A stretch of DNA of 34,096 bases from an uncultured Clostridiaceae bacterium (GTDB lineage: Bacteria > Bacillota > Clostridia > TANB77 > CAG-508), in contig CAOJVB010000020.1 in the NCBI GenBank assembly GCA_948444845.1, positions 1 to 34,096 of the forward strand. Reading direction: 5' to 3'. Position 1 is the stretch's first letter; each line of letters begins with the position of its first letter. Below, piece by piece: positions 1 through 10,813 of this stretch. Both the position numbers and the translations under genes were made by a program. The notes beneath the pieces are model-generated. The model was not told the origin of the DNA. It worked only from the letters and a program-made list of their open reading frames with translations, and did no database searches.

Positions 1-3000
1 ACCTATTACTTCAATGTGTTTGTCGTTTATATCAACACCTTGGTTTCTATATACTCTTTGTACTTCTTGTACTAAGTAGTTGTAAACTCCTTCTGGTCCT
101 TTTATTAGAAGTAATTCGTTTGGATTTATTGAACCTTCTGTTAGTGGCTGACCTGCTTTTACTTCGTCTCCTTCTTTTACTTTTAGTTTTGAACCAAATG
201 GTATTACATATGTTTTGCTATCGTCACTTGATGTTACTACAAGTTCTTTCTTTTTCTTGTTTTCTTGTAGTTTTACTTTACCATCTATTTCTGTTATTAT
301 AGCAACACCCTTAGGTTTTCTTGCTTCAAATAACTCTTCAACCCTTGGAAGACCTTGTGTGATGTCGGCAACACCAGCAACACCACCAGAGTGTATAGTT
401 CTCATTGTAAGCTGTGTACCTGGCTCACCTATTGATTGAGCGGCTATGATACCTACTGCTTCACCAATGTCGGCTTCTTGTTGGCTAGATAGACCCATAC
501 CATAACATTTTGAACATACTCCGTTTTTTGTTCTACATCCAAACACTGAGCGTACTCTTACTGTTTCGATTCCAGCAGCTACTATTTTGTCTGCTAACCC
601 AGCTGTAATCATTGTATCTGGTGTTACAATTACTTCTTTTGTTTCTGGGTTTATAATATCTTCTAATGGATATCTTCCTGTTATTCTTTCTTCTAAGCTT
701 TCTATTACCTGGTTTCCATCTTTTATTGCTGTAAGTTCTATTCCATCATGTGTTCCACAATCGTGTTCTCTTACTATAATATCTTGTGATACGTCTACTA
801 ATCTTCTTGTTAAGTATCCTGAATCGGCTGTTCTTAGGGCTGTATCTGAAAGACCCTTACGAGCACCATGGGCAGAAATAAAGTATTCTAGAGCATCCAG
901 ACCTTCTCTGAATGATGATTTGATTGGTATTTCGACTGTTCTACCTGTTGTACTTGCCATAAGTCCACGCATACCTGCTATTTGTTTTAATTGGTCTAAG
1001 TTACCACGTGCACCTGAGTCTGACATTATATATAATGGGTTTAATGTATCGAAGTTGTTTTTCATGGCTACACTGACATCACTTGTAGCTTTTTCCCATA
1101 TTTTAATTACTGATTGATATCTTTCTTCTTCTGTAATTAAACCACGTTTATATTGTTTTAATACATTTGCTACTTGGTTTGATGCATCTTCTAGTATTGT
1201 TTTCTTTTCTTCTGGAACTTTTGCATCTTCTATTGAAACTGTTATACCACTTGTTGTTGAATTTTTGAAACCTGATGCTTTAATGTAGTCTAGTAGTTCT
1301 GCTGTTCTAGCTAGACCATGTTTTTCTATACATTTTCCAACTATTTTTCCTAGCATTTTCTTATTTGTTACAAAGTTTATTTCTGGTTCAAATTCGTTTT
1401 CTGGGTTACTTCTATCTACAAAACCTAAGTCTTGTGGTATTTCTTTATTAAATATAATTCTACCTACTGTTGTTTCAACTTTTTTATGTCTTTCATTTCC
1501 TTCTTCATCTACTTTACTCATTCTTACGAATATTTTAGCATGCATTCCTACTTCTTTGTTTTCGTAAGCCATTATTGCTTCTTCTGGAGATGAGAAGTAA
1601 TTTCCTTCACCTTTTTCTCCTGGTACTTCCATTGTTATATAGTAGTTTCCTAATATCATATCTTGTGATGGTACTGTTACTGGTTTACCATCTTGTGGTT
1701 TTAATAAGTTGTTTACTGATAACATTAAGTATCTTGCTTCTGCTTGTGCTTCTGGTGATAATGGTAAATGTATAGCCATTTGGTCACCGTCGAAGTCAGC
1801 GTTGAAAGCTGTACATACTAATGGGTGTAGTTTTATGGCTCTACCTTCTACTAGTACTGGTTCGAATGCTTGAATACCTAGTCTATGTAGTGTTGGCGCA
1901 CGGTTTAACATTACTGGGTGGTCTTTAATAACTTCTTCTAATATATCCCATACTTCTGGGCGAAGTTTTTCTACCATTCTTTTTGCATTTTTTATGTTGT
2001 GTGCTATTCCTCTTTGTACTAGTTCTTTCATTACAAATGGTTTAAATAGCTCTACTGCCATTTCTTTTGGTACACCACATTGATATATTTGTAGCTCTGG
2101 TCCAACTACGATAACTGAACGTCCTGAGTAGTCAACACGTTTTCCTAGTAAGTTTTGACGGAAACGTCCTTGTTTACCTTTTAGTAAGTCTGATAAAGAT
2201 TTTAATGCTCTATTTCCAGCTCCTGTTACTGGTTTTCCTCTTCTTGAGTTATCTATTAGGGCATCTACAGATTCTTGTAGCATTCTTTTTTCATTTCTTT
2301 TAATGATTTCTGGTGCTCCAAGTTCTATTAATCTTTTTAATCTGTTATTTCTGTTTATAACTCTTCTATATAAGTCGTTTAGGTCTGATGTAGCAAATCT
2401 ACCACCATCTAATTGTACCATTGGTCTTAATTCTGGTGGAATAACTGGTACTACATTCATTACCATCCATTCAGGTCTGTTTCCTGAAAGTCTGAATGAT
2501 TCTACTGTGTCTAATCTTTTTATAAGTTTTGCTTTCTTTTGCTCACTTGCTTTTTCTAGTTCTTTCTTTAAGCTTTCTGATAATTTATCTAAATCAATTT
2601 CTTTTAATAATTTTTCTAAAGCTTCTGCTCCCATTTCTGCTTTGAAGCTTCCATATCCATATTTTTCTACTGCATCATGGTATTCTTTTTCTGTTAGAAC
2701 TTGGCATTTCATTAATCCTGAAGTTCCTTTATCTGTAACGATATATGATGCAAAGTATATTATTTTTTCTAGGTTTCTTGGTGAAATGTCTAACATTAAG
2801 GCTATTCTACTTGGTATACCTTTAAAGTACCAAATGTGTGCAACTGGTGCCGCAAGCTCAATGTGTCCCATTCTTTCACGTCTTACTTTAGATTTAGTTA
2901 CTTCAACACCACATCTATCGCAGACAATACCCTTATAACGAACTCTTTTATATTTACCACAATGGCATTCCCAGTCTTTTGTTGGTCCGAATATTCTTTC

Positions 3001-3144
3001 ACAGAATAGTCCATCTTTTTCGGGTTTTAGAGTTCTATAATTGATAGTTTCAGGTTTTTTAACTTCACCTTTTGACCACTCTCTAATCTTTTCATCTGAT
3101 GCTAATCCGATTTTTATTTTATCAAATATTTCTAATTCATCCAC
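1..3144 (-). CDS. rpoC: DNA-directed RNA polymerase beta' subunit (3' end beyond window)
   Basis: Catalytic beta' subunit of RNA polymerase; 1048 residues are present and the C-terminus lies outside the window. The start is GTG at 3144-3142, about 10 bases after an AGGGGG ribosome site; the ATG just inside is out of frame and stops at once. The first zinc site is C60, C62, C75, C78. The Mg-binding motif NADFDGDQM starts at N448. The second zinc site is C796, C870, C877, C880, with the same spacing as in E. coli. It follows rpoB in the same direction, but the gap between them is unusually long (about 600 bases) and filled with palindromes. No in-frame CGG codon was found. Confidence 0.98.
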   Translation of the reverse strand, partial: MDELEIFDKIKIGLASDEKIREWSKGEVKKPETINYRTLKPEKDGLFCERIFGPTKDWECHCGKYKRVRYKGIVCDRCGVEVTKSKVRRERMGHIELAAPVAHIWYFKGIPSRIALMLDISPRNLEKIIYFASYIVTDKGTSGLMKCQVLTEKEYHDAVEKYGYGSFKAEMGAEALEKLLKEIDLDKLSESLKKELEKASEQKKAKLIKRLDTVESFRLSGNRPEWMVMNVVPVIPPELRPMVQLDGGRFATSDLNDLYRRVINRNNRLKRLIELGAPEIIKRNEKRMLQESVDALIDNSRRGKPVTGAGNRALKSLSDLLKGKQGRFRQNLLGKRVDYSGRSVIVVGPELQIYQCGVPKEMAVELFKPFVMKELVQRGIAHNIKNAKRMVEKLRPEVWDILEEVIKDHPVMLNRAPTLHRLGIQAFEPVLVEGRAIKLHPLVCTAFNADFDGDQMAIHLPLSPEAQAEARYLMLSVNNLLKPQDGKPVTVPSQDMILGNYYITMEVPGEKGEGNYFSSPEEAIMAYENKEVGMHAKIFVRMSKVDEEGNERHKKVETTVGRIIFNKEIPQDLGFVDRSNPENEFEPEINFVTNKKMLGKIVGKCIEKHGLARTAELLDYIKASGFKNSTTSGITVSIEDAKVPEEKKTILEDASNQVANVLKQYKRGLITEEERYQSVIKIWEKATSDVSVAMKNNFDTLNPLYIMSDSGARGNLDQLKQIAGMRGLMASTTGRTVEIPIKSSFREGLDALEYFISAHGARKGLSDTALRTADSGYLTRRLVDVSQDIIVREHDCGTHDGIELTAIKDGNQVIESLEERITGRYPLEDIINPETKEVIVTPDTMITAGLADKIVAAGIETVRVRSVFGCRTKNGVCSKCYGMGLSSQQEADIGEAVGIIAAQSIGEPGTQLTMRTIHSGGVAGVADITQGLPRVEELFEARKPKGVAIITEIDGKVKLQENKKKKELVVTSSDDSKTYVIPFGSKLKVKEGDEVKAGQPLTEGSINPNELLLIKGPEGVYNYLVQEVQRVYRNQGVDINDKHIEVIG

Positions 3145-3165
3145 TATTAGTTAGCCCCCTTAATT

Positions 3166-3299
3166 TTAATAATGAATAGTGAAGAGTGAATAATGAAGAG
3201 TGAATAATCTTCGCTCTTTAACTACGTAAGAGCCGTATTCAAACATTCATTATTAAAATTAATTATTCATTATTAATTATTCATCATTCATTCTTCATT
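3166..3299. repeat. Palindromic MITE-like element in the rpoB-rpoC gap
   Basis: Left arm (3166-3198, built from repeats of GAAGAGTGAATAAT) and right arm (3262-3299) are imperfect inverted copies around an inner CTCTT/AAGAG stem. Transcribed from rpoB it would fold into a long hairpin just before the rpoC ribosome site. It has no coding capacity. Confidence 0.6.
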
Positions 3300-3439
3300 T
3301 TCATAATTTCTAATTTTGGCTTTCATTAAAATTCAAAAATAATCCACTGCTGTGCAATTCCCTTTGGTCTATTTTCTATTTCTTTTGAAAATATTCAATT
3401 AATTATTTATTTTAATTTAACATGTGTTTAATTTTAGAT

Positions 3440-3536
3440 TGTAGGGGCAGGCTTTGGTCTGCCCTTTCTCCAATGGTTTTCTTTATTATTTAGCACGTTC
3501 TTTGGAGCACAGGTGGAGACAAGCCCTACACCTACA
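3440..3536. repeat. Short repeat element with imperfect inverted ends
   Basis: The left end TGTAGGGGCAGGCTTTGGTC and the right end (reverse complement begins TGTAGGTGTAGGGCTTGTC) are imperfect inverted repeats, about 97 bases in all. The GC content is above the surroundings, as expected for a small dispersed insertion. No ORF. Confidence 0.5.
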
Positions 3537-3582
3537 GTATTTTTATATTAAATCTATTTTTTTGTTTTTCGGTGTGAGTCCG

Positions 3583-3725
3583 CATTGGGGACGTTTCCTC
3601 TTGTAAAATCTTTCAGATTTCCCAAGGGGGTGCTTTTAGCTTTTTGCTTCTTATTTTTTTCTACTCTTGTATTTTATATTTCTTTTTTTAATTCCTTTGC
3701 ACCCATTTAGGAAACGTCCCCAATG
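3583..3725. repeat. MITE-like element with perfect 17-bp terminal inverted repeats
   Basis: CATTGGGGACGTTTCCT at 3583-3599 is exactly inverted at 3709-3725. The 143-base unit codes for nothing and ends 18 bases past the rpoB stop. The core TGGGGACG also occurs in the REP-like ends of the transposase unit at 7966-8854, so the two may be related. Confidence 0.65.
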
Positions 3726-3742
3726 CTACCCCATGCTAGTTT

Positions 3743-6700
3743 TTATTCTAGTCCATCGTTGTCTAGGTTGTCTTCTGCTAGGTCGGTGTCGAAGATTTCT
3801 GCATCGTCGTCGTCATCTAATTCTGTGAATAATTCGTCGTCGTCCATAATCTCTTCGTCAACGTCTAAAAGTATTTCTTCGTTGTCTTCGTCTATTTCTA
3901 TGTAGTTTTCGTCTAATTCATTTTGTTCTAGTACATTTTCTCCTAGTTTTGCTTCTTCGTAGTCTATTCCTTCGTCAATGTGTTCTTTTATTTCTAGTTC
4001 TTCATCATTTTCTGAGTATAGACGAATGTCTAGTCCTAATGATTGAAGTTCTTTTATTAATACTTTGAATGATTCTGGCACTCCTGGTTCTGGTACGTTT
4101 TCGCCTTTTACTATTGCTTCATATGTTTTTACACGTCCTACTACGTCATCTGATTTTACTGTTAACATTTCTTGTAATGTGTATGCTGCACCATATGCCT
4201 CTAATGCCCAAACTTCCATCTCCCCGAAACGTTGTCCACCAAATTGTGCTTTACCTCCTAGTGGTTGTTGTGTTACTAGTGAGTATGGTCCTGTTGAACG
4301 AGCATGTATTTTATCGTCTACTAAGTGATGTAGTTTTAACATGTACATTACACCAACTGTTACTGGGTTGTCGAATTTTTCTCCTGTACGTCCATCTATT
4401 AGTATTGATTTTCCATCTTCTCTTAAACCTGCTTCACGTAATAGTTCTTTTATTTCTTCGTCTGATGCACCATCAAATACTGGTGTTGCAACTTTCCAGC
4501 CTAAAGCTTTTGCTGCCATACCTAAGTGAACCTCTAAAACTTGACCTAAGTTCATACGTGATGGTATACCTTGTGGGTTTAATACTATATCTACTGGAGT
4601 TCCATCTTCTAAGAATGGCATGTCTTCTACTGGTAGTATTCTTGAAATAACACCTTTGTTACCATGACGTCCAGCCATTTTATCTCCAACTGATATTTTT
4701 CTTTTTGTTGCTATATAACAACGAATTACTTGGTTTACACCAGGTCCTAATTCATCTGAATTTTCTCTAGTGAATATTTTAACATCTACTATTGTTCCTG
4801 CTTCTCCATGTGGTACTCTTAAAGATGTATCTCTTACTTCTCTTGCTTTTTCTCCAAATATTGCACGAAGTAGTCTTTCTTCTGCTGTTAGTTCTGTTTC
4901 TCCTTTTGGTGTTACTTTTCCAACTAGAATGTCTCCTGGTCTTACTTCTGCACCTATTCTTATAATTCCGTTTTCATCTAGGTCTTTTAGTCCGTCATCA
5001 CCAACATTTGGTATATCACGTGTTATTTCTTCTGGACCTAATTTTGTGTCACGGCATTCACAGTCATATTCTTCTATATGTATTGATGTGTATACATCTT
5101 CTTTTACTAGTCTTTCACTAATTAATACAGCGTCTTCGTAGTTATAACCTTGCCATGTTGTAAATGCTATTAGTACGTTTCTTCCTAGTGCCATTTCTCC
5201 ATCTTTTGTGGATGGTCCATCTGCTAGGATGTCGCCTTCATTTACTTTTTCGCCTCTTGTTACAAGTGGTCTTTGGTTTATACATGTACCACCATTTGTT
5301 CTTTTGAACTTACGTAGTTTGTATATATCTACTGAACCTTTTTTGTTTCTAACTTGTACTTCGTCTGAACTTACTTTTTCTACGACACCTTCATTTATTG
5401 CTGTAACTGTAATTCCAGAGTCTTTTGCTGCTCTATATTCTATACCTGTACCTACTATTGGAGATTCTGGTATTAATAGTGGAACTGCTTGACGTTGCAT
5501 GTTAGAACCCATTAGTGAACGTTTAACGTCGTCGTGCTCTAAGAATGGTATCATTGCTGCTGCTACTGATACTAGCTCTTTTGGTGAAACATCTACATAG
5601 TCTACATCCTCTTTGTCAACCTCTGTTATTTCTGTTCTATTACGTACTTTTATTCTTTTATTTATGAATCTTCCTTCTTCGTCTAGTGGCTCTGAAGCTT
5701 GTGCTATTATGTAGTTATCTTCTTTGTCTGCTGACATGTATTCTACTATGTCTGTTACTTTTCCTGTTTCTTTATCAACTTTTCTATATGGTGTTTCTAT
5801 AAAGCCATATTCATTTATAATTGCGAAAGATGATAATGCTGAAATTAAACCGATATTTGGTCCTTCAGGAGACTCTACTGGGCATAGTCTTCCATAGTGT
5901 GTATAGTGAATATCACGAACTTCGAAACCTGCTCTTTCTCTTGATAAACCACCTGGTCCTAATGCTGATATTCTTCTTTTATGTGTAAGCTCTGATAATG
6001 GGTTTGTTTGATCCATGAATTGTGATAATTGTGAGCTTCCAAAGAATTCTCTGATTGATGATGTTATTGGTTTTGTGTTTATTAATGTTTGTGGTGTTAC
6101 AACATCTAAGTCTTGTATTGTCATTCTTTCACGAACGACTCTTTCTAGCCTTGTCAAACCAATTCTAAATTGATTTTGTAATAATTCTCCAACACATCTT
6201 ATACGTCTATTTCCTAAATGATCTATGTCATCTATTGTTCCTAAACCATGGTCTAAGTTTAACAAATAGTTTATTGAAGCTATAATGTCTTCGTTTGTTA
6301 TGTGTTTAGGTATTAATTCTTCTTTTCTTTCAGCTAATACTTTGTGTAAATCTTTTTTATCTGTAGTATCCAAAATTGATTTTAGTACTTCATAATTTAC
6401 TTCTTCTTTGAAATGTAGGTCACTTATATCCACATCTGTTACAAAATTGTGGATATTTACTGTTCCATTTCCTATTATTCTTACTTTTTTGTCATTTACT
6501 TTTATATCTACTATATTTAGACCTGTATTTTGTATTTCTTCTGCTACTTCTTTTAATATTGTATTATCTTTTTCTACTAATACTTCTCCTGTGCTAGGAT
6601 CTATAATATCTTCAAATGCTACTTTTCCTGCTATTCTTGATGCTAAGCTTAATTTTTGGTTGAATTTGAATCTACCAACTTTTGCTAGGTCATATCTTTT

Positions 6701-7483
6701 TTCATCGAAGAATAAACCATTGAATAAATTTCTAGCAGCATCAACTGTTGGAAGTTCTCCTGGTCTTAATTTTTTATAGATTTCTATTAAAGCTTCATCT
6801 TGAGTCTTAATAGTATCTTTTGCTATTGTAGCTGTTATTTTAGCTTCTTCTCCAAATAATGCTAAAATTTGTTCATCTGTTGTTAATCCTATTGCTCTTA
6901 ATAAACATGTTACTGGTATTTTTCTTGTTCTATCTACTCTTGCCCAGAATATGTCGTTTCCATCTGTCTCATATTCTATCCATGCTCCACGAATTGGCAT
7001 AACTGTTGATGTAAATACTTTTTTACCAACTTTGTCAAATTCGTATGAATAGTAGCAACCTGGTGAACGTACTAACTGGCTAACTACAACCCTTTCTGCA
7101 CCATTAATAATGAAAGTTCCGCTTTCAGTCATTAATGGGAAATCTCCAAGGTAAATTTCTTGTTCTTTTATTTCACCTGTTTCACGGTTAATTAAACGCA
7201 CCTTTACATGTAACCTTGTAGAATAAGTTGCGTCTCTTTCTTTAGCTTCTTCAACTGTGTATTTAGTTTTATCTTCCATGTAGTAATCGAAAAACTCAAG
7301 AACTAAGTTACCAGAATAATCAACTATTGGTGAAATGTCTTTTAGAACTTCTCCTAATCCTTCCTCTACGAACCAATCGTAAGAATCTTTTTGAACCTTA
7401 ATAAGGTTTGGCATTTCTACGAAATCACCAATTTTCGCAAACGTTTTACGTGTGCATTTTTCGTGTTTGATATCTTTTACCAA
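3743..7483 (-). CDS. rpoB: DNA-directed RNA polymerase beta subunit
   Basis: Beta subunit of RNA polymerase, about 1246 residues. I choose TTG at 7483-7481 as start because AGGAG at 7496-7492 lies 8 bases upstream; the upstream GTG at 7492 overlaps that site. The rifampicin pocket ([12 protein letters not shown]... and [19 protein letters not shown], about residues 475-515) is typical and has Ser at the usual resistance position, suggesting a sensitive enzyme. The last 75 or so residues form a strongly acidic Asp/Glu tail beyond the usual core. It has its own promoter (7739-7767) and is followed by rpoC. There is no rplJ-rplL directly upstream. Confidence 0.98.
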   Translation of the reverse strand: MVKDIKHEKCTRKTFAKIGDFVEMPNLIKVQKDSYDWFVEEGLGEVLKDISPIVDYSGNLVLEFFDYYMEDKTKYTVEEAKERDATYSTRLHVKVRLINRETGEIKEQEIYLGDFPLMTESGTFIINGAERVVVSQLVRSPGCYYSYEFDKVGKKVFTSTVMPIRGAWIEYETDGNDIFWARVDRTRKIPVTCLLRAIGLTTDEQILALFGEEAKITATIAKDTIKTQDEALIEIYKKLRPGELPTVDAARNLFNGLFFDEKRYDLAKVGRFKFNQKLSLASRIAGKVAFEDIIDPSTGEVLVEKDNTILKEVAEEIQNTGLNIVDIKVNDKKVRIIGNGTVNIHNFVTDVDISDLHFKEEVNYEVLKSILDTTDKKDLHKVLAERKEELIPKHITNEDIIASINYLLNLDHGLGTIDDIDHLGNRRIRCVGELLQNQFRIGLTRLERVVRERMTIQDLDVVTPQTLINTKPITSSIREFFGSSQLSQFMDQTNPLSELTHKRRISALGPGGLSRERAGFEVRDIHYTHYGRLCPVESPEGPNIGLISALSSFAIINEYGFIETPYRKVDKETGKVTDIVEYMSADKEDNYIIAQASEPLDEEGRFINKRIKVRNRTEITEVDKEDVDYVDVSPKELVSVAAAMIPFLEHDDVKRSLMGSNMQRQAVPLLIPESPIVGTGIEYRAAKDSGITVTAINEGVVEKVSSDEVQVRNKKGSVDIYKLRKFKRTNGGTCINQRPLVTRGEKVNEGDILADGPSTKDGEMALGRNVLIAFTTWQGYNYEDAVLISERLVKEDVYTSIHIEEYDCECRDTKLGPEEITRDIPNVGDDGLKDLDENGIIRIGAEVRPGDILVGKVTPKGETELTAEERLLRAIFGEKAREVRDTSLRVPHGEAGTIVDVKIFTRENSDELGPGVNQVIRCYIATKRKISVGDKMAGRHGNKGVISRILPVEDMPFLEDGTPVDIVLNPQGIPSRMNLGQVLEVHLGMAAKALGWKVATPVFDGASDEEIKELLREAGLREDGKSILIDGRTGEKFDNPVTVGVMYMLKLHHLVDDKIHARSTGPYSLVTQQPLGGKAQFGGQRFGEMEVWALEAYGAAYTLQEMLTVKSDDVVGRVKTYEAIVKGENVPEPGVPESFKVLIKELQSLGLDIRLYSENDEELEIKEHIDEGIDYEEAKLGENVLEQNELDENYIEIDEDNEEILLDVDEEIMDDDELFTELDDDDDAEIFDTDLAEDNLDNDGLE

Positions 7484-7579
7484 AACAATCACTCCTAAAT
7501 AAGATTTTAAGCAGAATTTAAAATTTAAAGCACCTTAAAATAAACTTTTTAAACGTGCTACTTTTGTGAATTAAATATA

Positions 7580-7621
7580 TCATAAAAAGAAGTCCCACTT
7601 GCAATTAATTTTACCTTCCAT
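7580..7621 (-). CDS. Possible 13-residue leader ORF in the rpoB 5' leader
   Basis: Within the roughly 250-base leader between the rpoB promoter and rpoB, a strong ribosome site (GGGGAGG, about 7626-7632) precedes an ATG opening MEGKINCKWDFFL and a TGA stop. Nothing in the peptide points to a specific amino-acid attenuator. It may be a translated leader peptide or chance; the strong Shine-Dalgarno is the only support. Confidence 0.35.
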   Translation of the reverse strand: MEGKINCKWDFFL

Positions 7622-7738
7622 AAAACCTCCCCTTCCTGCTCATTAAAAGCTTGATTTTATAGCATAAAATTAACCCAATTCCTCTTCTTTTTAAATTACG
7701 TAAACAGTAAAATGGGCAAAATATCCCTATACTATTTT

Positions 7739-7767
7739 AGTATACTTTAAAACAATGAGCTTGTCAA
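7739..7767 (-). promoter_or_regulatory. Sigma-A-type promoter of rpoBC
   Basis: On the minus strand TTGACA (7767-7762), a 17-base spacer and TATACT (7744-7739) give a near-consensus promoter. Transcription would start near 7732, leaving a long leader before rpoB. Confidence 0.8.
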
Positions 7768-7807
7768 TATTTTTTATGACTTTTTTATTCAAATTTTTGA
7801 AAAATTA

Positions 7808-7836
7808 TTGACCAAATAATTTTCTTATGCTATAGT
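7808..7836 (+). promoter_or_regulatory. Promoter of a putative small RNA
   Basis: TTGACC (7808-7813), a 17-base spacer and TATAGT (7831-7836). It diverges from the rpoB promoter and points into a structured region that ends in a terminator and holds no ORF. Confidence 0.7.
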
Positions 7837-7842
7837 TGTATT

Positions 7843-7955
7843 TTGCTGTTAGGAGAAGGCCTAGCGTGGCACTACTGCTTTCAGACTGAACGCAGTAGGT
7901 TCTTTTGTGAGAAGACCCAAAAGGCAGAGAGAGGCCTGTTGTCTCTCTTTTTTGT
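7843..7955 (+). ncRNA. Putative structured small RNA, about 113 nt
   Basis: It sits between a good promoter and an intrinsic terminator (AGAGAGA at 7926-7932 paired with TCTCTCT at 7942-7948, then a T-run). Predicted internal hairpins are CTACTGC/GCAGTAG and CTTTTG/CAAAAG, plus complementary GGCCT/AGGCC segments near the ends. I find no ORF with a ribosome site. I do not recognise the family: it does not match SRP RNA, tmRNA or an obvious riboswitch. The 5' end is inferred from the promoter. Confidence 0.6.
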
Positions 7956-7965
7956 TTTAATTTGT

Positions 7966-8854
7966 AAGTCAATGGGGACGGAGATTTTTTAAGTCAATGG
8001 GGACGGAGATTTTTGGCTATTTTTTATTTATTATATATTTTTCTTATTTTGTCCTTACTAATTCCTAGTTCACAAGCAATTTTCCTAGATGATATTTTAT
8101 ATTTATCTTTTAACATAATTGTGAATTCCTTTAAATATGATTCCTCTTCCATTAATCTGAGTAAATCTATATCATTTTTATGTAAAAATTCCATTAAAAC
8201 TTTCTTACATGTTTCGTTATCGTCTATATCAACATCCATGAAAATATAATCCTTTTTTATATTTTCATCTATCTTTCTATAATTTGAATATGGATAATCC
8301 TTTGCATTCTTACATATTCCTGCTACTACTGGATTATTATAAATGTATTTTATGCAATTGTATAAATGTTCTTCATTATAAATTCCTTCTGATTTAAATC
8401 TATCTCTGAATACATAACCAACTCTATTATATTTTTTATTATAATATTTCCCATACCTAGTTCCTAACCTTTGCATATATTTACTCAATTCTACAATTTC
8501 CTTTGTTTCAATAAGTATATGGGCATGATTATTCATTATACAATATGCCAATATTTTTACATTTTGTTCCTTACTTATTTCATACATTATTTTAATATAA
8601 TATTTTATATCTTCTTGCCTTTTAAATATATAACTTTTGTTAATACCTTGTGTTATAACATGAAAAAAAGATGTTTTAATATAATTCCTTGGATTTCTAG
8701 ACATAATTTTTTGACTCCTTAATTCTTTTTGATAAAATAAAAAATATAATATGATACAAATTTTATTTATTATACCATATTATATTTTACTTTTTTGTCG
8801 AAACTTGCTATTTTTCTATTTTTTATTATAGTCAAAAATCTCCATCCCCAATGG
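7966..8854. mobile_element. REP-associated transposase unit with REP-like ends
   Basis: The left side has a 25-base sequence (AAGTCAATGGGGACGGAGAT plus T-run) twice in tandem at 7966-7990 and 7991-8015. The right side (8831-8854) carries an inverted relative of it, with about 20 of 24 bases matching. The transposase gene lies between. This is the usual arrangement of a single-copy RAYT gene with flanking REP sequences. Confidence 0.75.
8024..8704 (-). CDS. REP-associated tyrosine transposase (Y1/IS200-like)
   Basis: 226-residue single-strand DNA transposase of the HUH family. The metal-binding motif NNHAHIL has H60 and H62. The region RYGKYYNKKYNRVGYVFRDR follows, where Y84 is the likely nucleophile, then the conserved RFKS. 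The C-terminal 30 residues look like a helix-turn-helix (ISSRKIACELGISKDKIR). It stands alone between REP-like ends, which it presumably recognises. The length is usual for RAYTs and the frame is intact. Confidence 0.9.
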   Translation of the reverse strand: MSRNPRNYIKTSFFHVITQGINKSYIFKRQEDIKYYIKIMYEISKEQNVKILAYCIMNNHAHILIETKEIVELSKYMQRLGTRYGKYYNKKYNRVGYVFRDRFKSEGIYNEEHLYNCIKYIYNNPVVAGICKNAKDYPYSNYRKIDENIKKDYIFMDVDIDDNETCKKVLMEFLHKNDIDLLRLMEEESYLKEFTIMLKDKYKISSRKIACELGISKDKIRKIYNK

Positions 8855-8879
8855 CTATAACTGATGTTAGTCTTTTTTG

Positions 8880-9668
8880 TTATTTTACTTCTTTTGCTTT
8901 TACTACTAGTCTTTGTGTTCCATATTCTTTACATGTAATTAGTGTTATTTCCTTTTTTCCTCCTGTTAGTTGGCTTGTGCAAGCAGTATCTGTTGGGTCT
9001 ACTTGATATCTATCATATACAGCATATTTTATTGTTCTTCCAGTTAAATCTGTTAGTTCTATTATGTCTCCATTTGCTATTCCTGGTAAATTACCAAACA
9101 TTTTTCCACTCTTATAGTTATGACCTACTATACAATAGTTCCCAACTTCGTTTGGTCCGTTAGGTCCCCAATATTTGTTTAATGATATTTTTAATAATTC
9201 TTCTGACCAATCTGAAAGAACTGGATAATCTATTCCAAGTTTTGGTATTCTAAGCCTTGCTTCACTATAACATTTTTCTCCATTTGGAAGAGTATATTCT
9301 AATGGTGTTATCCCCGCATTTTTGGCTGTCTCAGGATTGTTAACAGTATTTACTATTTTTTTATCATCTTCTTCGTCATCATCTATCGCAACAACTATTA
9401 TATTGTCATATTCTTTTATCGTTGTGTCTTTTTTTGTTTCTGCCTCTTTCTCATTTATTGTATTATTATCTAATTTTATCTCTAATTTTTGTAATATTTC
9501 TTTTGAAACTTCTTCACTTTTTGTTCTATCATATTCTGCATATATGTAATAAGAAAAAAGTAGGCATACTAAAAGCGCAGATAAAAAAAATTGTAGTCTA
9601 TATACCTTCTTTTTTCTACGTAGTTCAGGTGTTACATATATTTTTTCTGTTATAAGAATTTGATTCAT
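8880..9668 (-). CDS. Sortase family transpeptidase
   Basis: 262-residue membrane-anchored cysteine transpeptidase. One N-terminal membrane segment (about residues 24-44) is followed by a charged linker rich in Glu, Asp and Lys and then the sortase barrel. The catalytic residues are H183 (IVGHNYK), C246 (TLITC) and R253 (TQRLVV). The class is uncertain; the single N-terminal anchor and TLITC fit class D-like enzymes. No LPXTG-type sorting signal is seen on the large surface proteins in the window, so the substrate is unknown. It lies downstream of rsmA on the same strand. Confidence 0.88.
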   Translation of the reverse strand: MNQILITEKIYVTPELRRKKKVYRLQFFLSALLVCLLFSYYIYAEYDRTKSEEVSKEILQKLEIKLDNNTINEKEAETKKDTTIKEYDNIIVVAIDDDEEDDKKIVNTVNNPETAKNAGITPLEYTLPNGEKCYSEARLRIPKLGIDYPVLSDWSEELLKISLNKYWGPNGPNEVGNYCIVGHNYKSGKMFGNLPGIANGDIIELTDLTGRTIKYAVYDRYQVDPTDTACTSQLTGGKKEITLITCKEYGTQRLVVKAKEVK

Positions 9669-9760
9669 ATTACTTCCCCTACCTTCTTTTACTATTATTA
9701 TAACATATTTAATAATGCTATTTCAATAATATTCTAATAATGTAATATAAACTTAATATT

Positions 9761-10616
9761 TTAATTTATTTTACATTCATTTACGATTTTTGCAAAGTCT
9801 CCGTAAAGTTAAGTTTTCACCTCTTACATTTTCTTCAATCCTTACTTGCCTTAGTAACTCCTTTATTTCTTCTTTTTTCAGTAAACCACTATTTGAAATT
9901 CCATTTACTAGTGTTTTTCTTCTTTGCATAAATGATGCTTTTATAAACTTAAAAAATAACTCTTCATCTTTTACATTTACTGGTGGTTTATTTCTTAAGT
10001 TTAATTTAATAACTTCTGATTCTACCTCTGGTTCTGGAATAAAACTTGAATTTGGAACAATTATAATTTCTTCTGGCTCTGAATAGTAATTTACTGCATA
10101 TGTTATAGCCCCTGATAGTTTGTTTCCTGGTTTTGCTGTTAGTCTTTTTGCTACTTCCTTTTGAACCATTACTGTTATACTTTCTATATTTAGTTTATCT
10201 TCTAGTAATTTCATTATTATTGGAGTAGTTATATAGTATGGTAAATTTGCTACTATTTTTACTTTTTGTACTTTTTCTAATTCTGTTTCTATAATTTCTT
10301 TTAAGTTTACTTTTAATATATCTTCGTTTATTAATTCAAAATTATTATATAGTGAAAATCTATTTTGTAGTATTTTTATCATTCTTGTATCTAATTCTAT
10401 ACAAATTACTTTTTTTGCTTTTTCTAATAACTTACTTGTTAATGTACCTAACCCTGGTCCTATTTCTATTACTAAATCTTCTTTATCTATTTGTGCTGAT
10501 TCTACTATTGTATTTATTACATCATCACTTATTAAAAAGTTTTGCCCTAAACTTTTATTAGCGGTAATATTATATTTATTTAGTATGAACATCGTTTCTT
10601 TATATGCGTTTTCCAT
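9761..10616 (-). CDS. rsmA: 16S rRNA (adenine1518/1519-N6)-dimethyltransferase RsmA, with a +1 shift at CGG
   Basis: Dimethylates two adjacent adenines near the 3' end of 16S rRNA. It has GQNFL (24-28), the SAM loop EIGPGLG (51-57) and the catalytic NLPY starting at N124. Start ATG at 10616 with GAGG upstream. In the plain frame the protein ends at 9777 with an atypical tail (LRRLCKNRK). CGG at 9803-9801 is codon 272; skipping its C gives LGDFAKIVNECKIN and a TAA at 9763-9761. That matches the family C-terminus (pattern L-S-x-E-x-F-A-x-L-x-N). With the shift the protein is 284 residues, normal for the family. A second explanation is an assembly error or a recent frameshift mutation. Confidence 0.93.
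9801..9803 (-). other. CGG frameshift site in rsmA
   Basis: The codons are TTA-CGG-A; skipping C reads TTA-GGA-GAC and restores the conserved RsmA tail. This is the one site on the minus strand, so the pattern does not depend on strand. Confidence 0.75.
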
Positions 10617-10759
10617 GTTTTTACCTCACATTATTTATATTTGTAACTTTAAATTTAATTATATAGTATTTATTACATTTTGTCTATTGCTTTTTATATA
10701 TGTTTAATATAAAATATTAATAAATGTTACAGTTTAAACTTACTGTATAAACTACTAAA

Positions 10760-10788
10760 TTAAACAATATAAAAATTGTGACTATAAT
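10760..10788 (+). promoter_or_regulatory. Possible promoter of the PBP gene
   Basis: TTAAAC (10760-10765), 17 bases, then TATAAT (10783-10788), 25 bases before the start codon. The -10 box is perfect and the -35 box weak, in very AT-rich DNA. Confidence 0.45.
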
Positions 10789-10813
10789 ATAATTTTGTAA
10801 GCGATGGTGAAAA

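Noticed and set aside
587..1117. A 176-residue plus-strand frame.
   Set aside because: It is the antisense of conserved rpoC and resembles no protein.
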